A stretch of 64,000 nt of DNA from the NCBI RefSeq assembly GCF_032118995.1, contig NC_092650.1, forward strand, positions 22,196,501 to 22,260,500, read 5' to 3'. The position numbers and the translations under genes were made by a program. Of the stretch, positions 53,345 to 62,800 are shown piece by piece. Position 1 is the first letter of the stretch; the number at the start of each line of letters is the position of its first letter. The notes under the pieces are model-generated. The model saw only the letters and a program-made list of their open reading frames with translations, was not told where the DNA came from and did no database searches. This stretch comes from Asterias amurensis (lineage: Eukaryota; Echinodermata; Asteroidea; Forcipulatida; Asteriidae).

Positions 53345-56300
53345 GTATGTATGTAGGTAGATCTGTAGCAGAGCGTTGTCTATGTACATCCCCTCTAAGT
53401 ACTGACTGGTGGGAAAATCTTTGACTATTTTTTATTTCAAAAGAACTTTTTTGTGGATCCGGAAAAGTTTCCGTATGGCGCCACCACTTTTTCATTCGGT
53501 ATGAAATAATATAGTATCTAATTTGGAAAAAGTTTACGACCTCGCCACCAACTTCCGGCCTTTAATTTTGTTTTTGCACTTGAGGATGTCTAATTTACCT
53601 CAATGAGATATCCCTTTTTGTAAAAATGAGTGAAAAAGTGGTGGCACCATACATATACGGAAACTTACCCCTCTTCAGTCTTCATTTGTATTTATATTTA
53701 TATTTGTATTTATCCCTCATCGTTTGTATTTATAATTTAGGCCTACTTACTTAAAATTTGTTTTTTCTTTATCTACATAATATTATTATGTTATAATATA
53801 ACAACTAAAAGTTTTCATTTTGCTGTATTCATTTTTAGGAAAGCCCATGAATTGCTGAGGCTCTGTGAAGTGAGATCAGCGGGAGGGACAGCATTGTGCC
53901 CAAACAGCTCATGTAAAGCGGTCATGTGTATTGAACTTGCTGCTAACTCGATGGATCAACCAATAGACAAAGTAATTCATCTTGTGTCAATTCATAATCA
54001 TAGAGAAAAACAATCTTTACTTTGTACATTTATGCTAATGTAGTCGAATCAGAAGTTTATGGTACTGATAATCTTGGCATGCTAAGTATTCTGTCTTCTA
54101 CTTTTTCCTCAGTTATTTCTTTTGACCCACCCAGAATTTCGGGAAGAAAACATTTTTAGAATGTTTAGACATTGACAATTCTGAATGGTCGTTCACACTG
54201 TGTACTAAAACAGTTATGACTGTAGTCCAGGTTGGACTCCTCTGTTTGCATACATACAACCACTGACGTCCTACCTGGGCTAAGGACATCCCAAATGTTG
54301 ATCTTTTAAAACATAAGGAAGGCCTTCCATTTTTCTTTTGAATTTAGAACTCGCTCATCAGAATTTCAGGTGTGACGAGGAAGGTCTACACAACAAGTTA
54401 CAAGACGTTGGAAAATCTTCTGGAATTAAATCAAAATGTCAGCGTGAGAGATCTTGCTGTACAGTTTGGATGTCTTCCTGCGGTCACCCCAGCCTTAGAA
54501 ATCTTAGCAAGGTATGTGTCTGCAGTGTATTGCAAACTTCCATTATAGCCTGGAATAGCAGAGGGATCAAGCAAGCACTGGACTCCTGTTCTGGGTTTTT
54601 TATTTGTTTTTCTTGGTGTCAGTGCGAATCCCGGTCCAGGCCTTAAATTTTGTTCTTGAAGGGGCACAGCAGCTTTCCTCTTATAATGGGCATTTTTGTT
54701 AAAGAAATGCCCCTTATGAGAGGAAAATAGAACAGGCCACCACGACAACTGCTGAGGGAGCCGTTGGTTAATTTGAGGCATGCCCTAGTCATGTCATTTG
54801 TTTCTCTGAGAAGGGACAAAAAGAATAATTTGCTTCTCTTTACCAAGGGGTATATGGGAACCTTGGAGGGCACAGATGGTTCTTCTGATTGATATAGCTT
54901 AGTGTGCTAAATATTTTGTCAAAATTTTACCAAGCAAGAAAAGAATGGTCTCTTATAAAATGCGTACCTTTATTTTGTCAATGTGATGTAAATATGTGAA
55001 CTTTTCATTTCCTCAGATACAGGAAAGATTTTGATTGCAAAATGTCTGAGTCTACAAAAGAAGATGTCAACTTTAATGGGCCACTATTTACTACTGGTAG
55101 TCTGTACACTGCATGCAGGTACGTATCTAGTAGTCTGGGAACCAGTGTCTTGTAATTACATGCTGCTAGGAAATGGTTACTTGGTTGAGAAAGATATCTT
55201 GGTTTCAATGGGAAAAAAATAGAAACATGGCCTACCATATGAATGCGTAAATTGTGGAGCACTGTTTTAAAGGTCTGTAGTTTACAGAATGTGCGATCCA
55301 ATCCTGGCCTGGTGGGTGATGAAGATGGATGTGTCCTTGATCAAGTTGTTTTACAACAAATAATACTTTGTCATGTGGAATGGACGTAAAAGCCCATGCC
55401 GTAGGTCCAGTACCAGAGCTGGTCGTGCCTGTAACCAAGAACATCACATGTGGAAGAGTAGGTGTTTCTGGTGCGCATAGCAAACACCATTGCCTACGGG
55501 TAATTAGAATGTGCCAAATATCATTGTAATTACTTCATGTTTAATTCGATTATTGTTTTGCAGACACCTGAAAATCAAAGCAGAAAAGAGTAAATACTTG
55601 GCAGTCGCTGGGGTCAAGAGGTCAACATTTGATAGACTTTGCACAGAGCTTACTCAACACGCTATGGCTGTAATAGGTAAGTTGGCATACCAAATAACAA
55701 ACATTTTGTTTTCCTTTAGATGAGGGAAATTTAAAGCCATTGGACTATTTTGGTACAGAAAAAAAGAAAAAAGTGTACAGATTTACAAGTTTACAGAAGG
55801 TAGTGGTGAAAGAGTTCTCTTGAAATAATATTCCATGAAATGCTTTACTTTTTGAGAAAACAGTAAAACAATATCAATTCTCGTTAGCGAGAATTACAGA
55901 TTTATTTTAAACACATGTCATGACACGGTGAAATGCGAGATACAAGGGTGGGTTTTCCCGTTATTTTCTCCCGACTCCGATGACCGATTGAGCCTAAATT
56001 TTCACAGGTTTGTTAATTGATATAGAAGTTGTAATACACGAAGTGTGAGTTTTGGACAATACTGTTTACCGAAAGGGTCCAACGGCTTTAAACCAAATGT
56101 TTCAGTTTTCAAGGGTGTCCGTCCCACATCAACAATGGAATATTTCTTCTTGTTTCCCATTCATCCCATTACTGGCGCTAACTGTGCTGTTAGATGTGTA
56201 CTAAATAAGTAAACAGAAGCATATACAGTTTCCAAAAACCAATGAAGAAACATACCTTGAAGAGCAAAAGCCCTTTTCAAAACAACGGCTAAAAAGTTCA

Positions 56301-57648
56301 AAACCAAAACATCGAAAACTGTAGTGCACTCAAGCTCTGTAGAACTTACAATAACAAAATTGTATTAAAAAACACTAAAGAAGAAGATAATACGAGGCCC
56401 TAGTTTGGTTACTATCTATCTATAATTTAATGGAAAAAAGGAGAAACAGGGCCTACCATATGAATAGATAATACTAGGCCCTAGTTTGGTTAAAGTGATC
56501 TAGTAATTTAGATAGGCCCTAGTTCCAATTCTCCACTAGCCGCCGTGATAGGCACTAGTTTGGTTAATGTGATCAGTCCGGAAAACTTCTGACATTTATA
56601 CTGAGATTTTTTTCCCCCATGTTCTTTCCCATGGTAGGTGACAAAAGTACGAGTAAATCGAAACGCCAGGGAAATTGGCTTGATGATCTAGAAACGTCAT
56701 TTGAAGGTAAGTTACAGTATAGAGAACATTCTAGCCGAAAACAAAACACTTTCTGGTAACAAGTCAGTAATTGGTGGATGATTTATAATACAATAAATGA
56801 AATTTGAGCACTATATAGAAAAAGTGTTCAATATTTTCTTCAAAAAGCTGTTTGATGAAAGACTTCAACTGAATGATGAACTGAAGGAAGGTCGTACAAA
56901 TTTAAATTGATATACTGAAGGAAAATAAACATAGGGGTCCGCATGCTAAAATGGATGCTGTTGTGACATACACAGAGCTGTGGGGACTTTTTCACAATGA
57001 AACAAATTTCTCTACAATGTGTTTCTTTGTTAAACTAGGTGCCCACATGGGGATTCTTTTTGGAAAGGGAATAATAAAACATAGTGCCCACAACTCTGTG
57101 TGGAAAAGTTTGCGAAGCAAATTTTGCGTGATTTTGATGTCACATAAGCAATATTCGCAAGTGAGTTAAGCAGAGCTGAACTGCTGCAAAGATTCGTTGC
57201 AAATTTTGTGACGTCAACATTTGCTTCGCATTCGCCCTTTGCAGGAAGTTTGAACCGGGCTTTAGACAATTTCCTCTACCCATCTAAGTTGTGAGTTCCT
57301 CACAAACGACACAAAATGAATAGAATTTAAACTCAAATTCTCTGTATACATTCAATCATGTGGTCATTCATTAATGGTTTCCATACAAATTTAGAAATCG
57401 CGGCATCAGTCAAAATTACCAAAGATTTCAGTGAAATGTTTTAAATAGAGTTGATCAACAGAATAAGTATTGCAGTGTATTTAATTGCACTCGGCAAATT
57501 TGTTATTTTAGTTTATCTTGAAATTCATTTTCCAGAAGAGTGTAGCCCTCCGAAAAAACAGCTCACCAAGAAACAAAATGGCGGCACAAACAGCGACTAC
57601 GAAGAGTGGAAAAGAAGAATACTGGAAGGAGCGAACACAAAGACATGA
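53280..57648 (+). CDS. ORC6: origin recognition complex subunit 6, complete, 7 coding exons
   Basis: Smallest ORC subunit; it helps load MCM helicases at replication origins in the nucleus. Seven exons join in frame through GT-AG introns to 252 residues, the same length as human ORC6. Recognisable family stretches: VSVRDLAVQFGCL in the first TFIIB-like (cyclin-fold) domain, GPLFTTGSLYTACR and AVAGVKRSTFDRLCTEL in the second, then a Lys-rich linker and the conserved C-terminal DYEEWKRRIL helix (236-245) that docks on ORC3 in animals. Tyr237 corresponds to the residue mutated in Meier-Gorlin syndrome (human Tyr232, from memory). The gene is divergent to ATP2C1 and about 2.2 kb upstream of BBS4. 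No broken frame was seen. Confidence 0.96.
53459..53672. mobile_element. family G TIR element in ORC6 intron 1
   Basis: aagtttccgtatggcgccac at the left and gtggcaccatacatatacgg at the right are inverted. Confidence 0.65.
53839..53971 (+). CDS. ORC6: ORC6 exon 2 (to residue 66)
   Basis: 133 nt encoding RKAHELLRLCEVRSAGG and CKAVMCIELAANSMDQPIDK, matching the human AVMCLDLAAS segment. Acceptor tttttag, donor gtaatt. Confidence 0.94.
54348..54511 (+). CDS. ORC6: ORC6 exon 3 (to residue 120)
   Basis: 164 nt encoding NSLIRISGVTRKVYTTSYKT, LENLLELNQNVSVRDLAVQF and a GCLPAVTPALEILA end. This is the core of the first cyclin-like domain. Acceptor tttag, donor gtatgt, ends in phase 2. Confidence 0.95.
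55017..55118 (+). CDS. ORC6: ORC6 exon 4 (to residue 154)
   Basis: 102 nt encoding RYRKDFDCKMSESTKEDVNF and NGPLFTTGSLYTAC. It matches human RPLFTSAALLSAC. Acceptor cctcag, donor gtacgt. Confidence 0.94.
55280..55500 (+). mobile_element. diverged tRNA-derived SINE body in ORC6 intron 4
   Basis: tgtgtccttgatcaag, tggaatggacgtaaaagccc and gtaggtgtttctgg follow the order of the SINE body. Confidence 0.55.
55564..55676 (+). CDS. ORC6: ORC6 exon 5 (to residue 192)
   Basis: 113 nt encoding RHLKIKAEKSKYLAVAGVKR and STFDRLCTELTQHAMAVI, the second cyclin-like domain. Acceptor gcag, donor gtaagt, ends in phase 1. Confidence 0.95.
55730..56091 (+). mobile_element. family B MITE in ORC6 intron 5
   Basis: TTAAAGCCATTGGACTATTT to gaaagggtccaacggcttta. 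The internal order is inverted relative to the copy at 9875. Confidence 0.8.
56393..56576 (+). repeat. short repeats of aggccctagtttggtta
   Basis: Four imperfect occurrences within 180 bp in ORC6 intron 5. Confidence 0.65.
56638..56706 (+). CDS. ORC6: ORC6 exon 6 (linker)
   Basis: 69 nt encoding GDKSTSKSKRQGNWLDDLET and SFE, the variable basic linker. Called on frame and splice sites (ggtag and gtaagt), with little homology. Confidence 0.8.
57536..57648 (+). CDS. ORC6: ORC6 exon 7 (C-terminal helix, stop)
   Basis: 113 nt encoding EECSPPKKQLTKKQNGG and TNSDYEEWKRRILEGANTKT, ending TGA at 57646-57648. The YEEWKRxIL motif is the family C-terminal signature. Confidence 0.95.
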
Positions 57649-57688
57649 CAGAAGCAGAATAACTTAGAGATCCAAAGAATTTTGCCCC

Positions 57689-57862
57689 GATGGGCCCAAT
57701 TCAACAGTGCTGCTTATTAAGCAGAATATACAGCGTAAAAAATCCATGCTTATTTTACATGGATTCATTGGCTGGTAACTTGATTCTGATTATATTAGTA
57801 CGTTTTGTTGTTTTGGCTCAGCATTTTTTGTGCAAGAAACTGTATGAAATCGGGCCCAGGTT
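57689..57862. mobile_element. family E fold-back element
   Basis: tgggcccaattcaacagtgc to ctgtatgaaatcgggcccag. Lies 41 bp after the ORC6 stop, so it may be in the 3-prime UTR. Confidence 0.7.
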
Positions 57863-58083
57863 TTGTTTCATTGTGCACATGCTGCAAAAAAAAGGAAACA
57901 AGTCTAATTGGACAAAAAAAAGTAATACAATTGCTATTTCAATTACCCGAAAAGAAAGTGTACAATTGTTATTTAATCACCCAAGTTGTTAAAAAAAACT
58001 TCATCAAAAAGTAGAATTTTTAACTGGAAACCATACAAAGAAAAGTAATCTGACAAGAAGTCATTCCGGCGACATGAGAAATT

Positions 58084-58474
58084 TTAAAGGAACACGTTGC
58101 CTTGGATCGGTCGAGTTGGTCTTTGAAAACTGTTCTGTAACCGTTTGTTATAAAATGGATATGGGTAGAAAGATGTTGTAAATGTAGAATACAGTGATTT
58201 ACACAAATATACCTCGAAATTGCATGGTTTTCGTTTAACCTCGTCGACTAACACGGTCGGCCATTTATGGGAGTCAAATTTTTGGCTCCCATAAATGGCG
58301 GACCGTGTTAGTTCGCGACGTAAAAGGAAAACGGTGCAAACTTGAGTGATGCTAGTGTGGATCATTATATTCTACTTTTAAAACCTCTTTCTAACTATAT
58401 GCATTTCATAACAAACGGTTTCAAACGCTTTTCATTGACCAACTCGTCCGATCCAAGGCAACGTGTTCCTTTAA
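58084..58474. mobile_element. family C palindromic MITE, copy 6
   Basis: TTAA borders, both arms and centre present. Confidence 0.9.
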
Positions 58475-59019
58475 ACAGACTGTATAAAGAAAATAAACAA
58501 ACTCAAAAAAAAACTCTGGTTTACCACAAAGTGATAACAACTAAACATGGTATGATAACTTTCAGTAATTTTTATTTATTTATGAGTGTTTGCTAAAATA
58601 TAAATCTCAATTCTACAATTGATGTTGAATATTTGAAAAGGACAGTCACCACTGATGTATATAGGCCTAGGTGATGAGGTCTGCACTTTGTGTTATATAG
58701 GCAACGGTATTCTCTCTCAGTAATCTCTCTATGAACTAGCTGGCTAGTGCGAGACAAAATATTGTCCTTCATTGATTTTCCTCTTCAAAAATTACAAATT
58801 AAAACAAAAGTAAAAACTGATTTAAAACTAATGAAATGATCATGTTAAACGTTTTAATTGTATTTGGTGAAAACTACAAATCATTATTAAAATCCGAACT
58901 GAAAAATATAAAAAGGAACTGAGTCTCATTTACATTCTTAATTGTAAGTTTTGTGATTTTTTAAAACATTTTATCAGTATTTTGAATAAATGATGGCGCT
59001 GTCCAATTCAGAGACACTC

Positions 59020-59413
59020 TTTAAAGGCATTGGACACTATTGGTAATTGTCAAAGACTAGCCTTCACAATTGGTGTATCTCAACATATATGCAGAAAATA
59101 ACAAACCTGTGAATATTTGAGCTCAATCGGTCATCGAACTTGGGAGATAATAATGAAAGAAAAAAACACCCTTGTCACACGAAGTTGTGTGTGTTTAGAT
59201 GGTTGATTTCGAGACCTCAAGTTCTAAACTTGAGGTCTCGAAATCAAATTCATTGAAAATTACGTTTTTCTCGAAAACTGGCACTTCAGAGCATCAGAGG
59301 GACCCGTTTCTCACAGTGTTTTATACCATCAGCCTCTCCCCTTTACGTCACCAAGAAAGGTTTTATGTTAATAATTATTTTGAGTAATTACCAATAGTGT
59401 CCACTGCCTTTAA
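59020..59413 (+). mobile_element. family A MITE, full length
   Basis: TTTAAAGGCATTGGACAC to gtccactgcctttaa with an intact GAGACCTCAAG hairpin. Followed at once by a short-SINE tail (gcgctttttaaatgcattta). Confidence 0.88.
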
Positions 59414-59798
59414 AGCGCTTTTTAAATGCATTTAAGTTAAGTTGAAAAACATAAAACCTCTCCTTGCACAGAACTCAGGCAACTAGGTAGTAGCCTTGAT
59501 TTCAAGTCCGAGACTCCGAGACTGCGGATTATTTTTTTTCTGCACGGAGGTTTCTCCACAAGAGGGCGCTGTTTCAACTTTCCAGGTTGCTGAACGGATA
59601 CCAGTGAAAAAAAGGCTCATTGACAAAATACGGCGATGAGTTGAGTGGTAACAGTTGAAATTCCATCAGCACCGAGGAGACGATGTAAACAAAAACTGTC
59701 GCTCAAAAATCTAAAAATAATTAAAAAAGGCTGACCTTTTTGACAGCATTTGCTTTTGTTGACACCACTGAAACTGAAAACAGTGGTTTATATTGATC

Positions 59799-59843
59799 AT
59801 GGCTGAAGACGGTGGAATGGCCCAAATGGAAAATGCTGTTCAG
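59799..59843 (+). CDS. BBS4: BBS4 exon 1 (residues 1-15)
   Basis: 45 nt encoding [15 protein letters not shown]. The start has A at -3 and G at +4. Donor gtaatt, phase 0. Confidence 0.85.
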
Positions 59844-62800
59844 GTAATTATTTGTAAGAAAAAAGTAGAAATTTGAATGAAAAACCCAATTCAATGAAAA
59901 AGAATGAATGCCAATTTTAATTTAATATTAATAATTTGTTTATATAATAAATAATGTTGCAAACCCGGCACCTGCAAACTCGGCACCTTGCAATCTCGGC
60001 ACCTACAACCTCGGCACCTTGCAAACTCGGCACACGCCGTCGGCAGGAGGGTTACGTTATCGCAACTAACTCGGCACCCACAATTTTATTTTATTTTTTA
60101 AGCGACGTTCTCGATAAAGCGTAGCCCCACTTGAATTGTGTGGCCAATTGGCCACACAATGTTACATGTAGTTGCGGTATAAATGGAGCAAATCTGCTGA
60201 CTAGCTGTCGAAATTGTACGTTTTAACATAGAGGAAGGACAGCCTTCCTCTATGGTTTTAAACCATTTTGCCCTGCTGCAAACATTGCGGAAGCTTTTTA
60301 ACCCTTCGTCGGCTACGCCTTCAGCAGGAGGGTTACGTTATCGCAACTACACACAAGTGACAATGGGGCTAAATAAAATGTTGACAATAATGTAAATTTT
60401 AGCCATTATTGACTTATCCCATTACACTGAGTTATTTGACTTTGAGTTATTTGGATGTTTTTTGCCCAAACACAAACTAACCTGTAAACACAGGCAGTAC
60501 AGTAACACCATAATTTTCTGAACTAAATAACATCTGGGGGCGACTTTGCTTGGGGTGACTTTGTTAGGGGGGACTTTGTAAAGTCCCAGGGCAAGTCGGT
60601 CAGGGGGTGACTTTGCAAGATGCCAAGGGATCACTTTGCAAGCCAAGGGGCCACTTTGTTGGGGGCAAGCTTGCTAAAGGCCAAGATGATTTTCAGCATC
60701 CTTAGTAAACGTGGAAACACGCTTGACGTAAGCACGAATTCCCTGCTTCCGCAAGTGCCAATTCTTTGCATATGGTAAGCAGAGCCATGAATTTTGGCCC
60801 TGATGGTGCTGTTTTGATCCATTAGTTTTCTACCTCTACTGGATCAAATCAAACTCAAAAACTTTTGATTTTTATTTTGTCAATTTCCAGGGAAGTATGA
60901 ACGCTAATGCTATGGATATGGTCAACAGTTCCGTTGAAGTCAAACAACCTGTGAAGCAACAACCAAAAGCCAGACCAAAGAAAGGTAAATATCGTTTTTC
61001 ATTCTTGCCCTCTCTCTCTGTCTCTCTTTAGTTCGTTGGCGCAAATTGCGCTGGGGTGGTTATTACACATTTAGGCCAACCATCTGGATCTGCTGCTGAT
61101 CTTGCTGCAGCTGCCATCCTGTCCAATTCTTTATGTCATCCGTCCATGATGTTGCTGGACAACACTCTCCTTCTCTTGCCCTCCATCAGCCCCTGGAATA
61201 TTTCTTTGATGAAATCTCCTGGACACATGGTGTGTCCAAAGAAGCGCATCTTCCGCATGGCCATCTGTTTCCTTCACATCAGGTCACCCCCTTATGGTGT
61301 CCAAAACTCAGTGGTTTGCCCTAGAAGAATGAAAATTGAGTTTGGGGGGGGGGGAGCTGACGAGCCAGGGGAGTATGGCATAAGAGTAAAGGATGTTGGA
61401 TGTTTGAGGCTGCCTGTGGTCAAATGGGCTTAGGAAGTTATTGATAATAATGATTTAGGCATGTAAGGTACACAGATTATGCAAGTTGTGGATTAAATTT
61501 CTCCCTTTTTATCATTTTTGCAACAGCACCAGAATTACCGATCTTTGAACGCTGCAACTGGCTGATACACCTGCATTATGTCAGAAAGGAATTTGAAACT
61601 GCAAAGGTAAACTACAATATTCAAGACTTACCTTTTCAATATTTGATTGAATCCCTTATTGACTGTGGCGTGCTGTGGCCAAGCGGTTAAAGGAACACAG
61701 TGCCTTGGATCGGTCGAGTTGGTCTTTGAAAAGCGTTTGTAACCGTTTGTTATAAAATGCATATGATTAGAAATATATTTTTAAAGTAGAATATAATGAT
61801 CCACACAAGTATCACTTGAAATTGCGTGGTTTTTCTCTTACCTCGTTGACAAACACGGTCGGCCATTTATGGGAGTCAAATCGTGTTAGTTCGCAAAGTT
61901 AAAGGAAAACCACGCAATTTCGAGGCAAATATGTGTGGATCATTGTATGCTACTTTTAAAACATCTTTCCAACCATAATATGCATTTTATAACAAATGGT
62001 TACAAAACGCTTTTTATAGACCAACTCGTCCGATCCAAGGCAACGTGTTCCTTTAAGAGCTCCGCACTCCACCTCTGGTGTTTCTACAATCAGCAGAGTG
62101 TGGGTTTGAGTCCCAAAGACTAGTCTTCTCACTTGGTGTATCTCAACATACAGTATGCATAACATAACAAACCTGTGAAAATTTGAACTCAATTGGTTGG
62201 TGAAGTTGCGAGAGAATAATGGAAGAATAAACACCCTTGACGCACAAGCTGTGTGCTTTCAGCTGAGGTCTCGAATTCATTTAAAATATTTTAGTGAGAA
62301 ATTAATTCTTTCTCAAACACTATGTTACTTCAGAAGGAGCCATTTCTCACAATATTTTATACTATCAACAGCTCTTCATTGCTCGTTACCAAGTAAGTTT
62401 TTATGCTAACAATTATATGGAGTAATTACCAATAGTGTCCAGGGGTGGATTTCACAAAGAGTTAGGACTAATCTTATCTCGAGTTAGGACCAGTTCTTCA
62501 TCCTAACTTAGGACTATCCATGCAATTTGTATATCTCCTAGGACTAGTCCTAAGTTAGGACTAGTCCTAACTCTTTGTGAAATCAACCCCAGTTGTGGAT
62601 TTCACAAAGAGTTGGGACTAGTCTTATCTCGAGTTAGGACCAGTTACTCGTCCTAACTTAGGACTATCCATGCAATTTGTATATCTCCTAGGACTAGTCC
62701 TAAGTTAGGACTAGTCCTAACTCTTTGTGAAATCGACCACAGTACCTTTAACCATTATTGTTATTGGATTATTATTTTTTGTTGTTACTTGCTGGCAGGT

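Larger units (their letters stand above)
57649..59798. other. ORC6-BBS4 intergenic region
   Basis: 2150 bp holding a family E, a family C and a family A element. 58480-59019 and 59450-59798 are otherwise plain; the latter is the presumed BBS4 promoter, with no TATA box or full X-box seen. Confidence 0.75.

Noticed and set aside
59640..59655. X-box in the BBS4 promoter (gttgagtggtaac)
   Set aside because: Only the RGYAAC half matches; the other half breaks the RFX consensus.
61056..61433. 125-codon plus-strand frame in BBS4 intron 2
   Set aside because: It is the antisense shadow of a decayed LINE C-terminus read on the minus strand.
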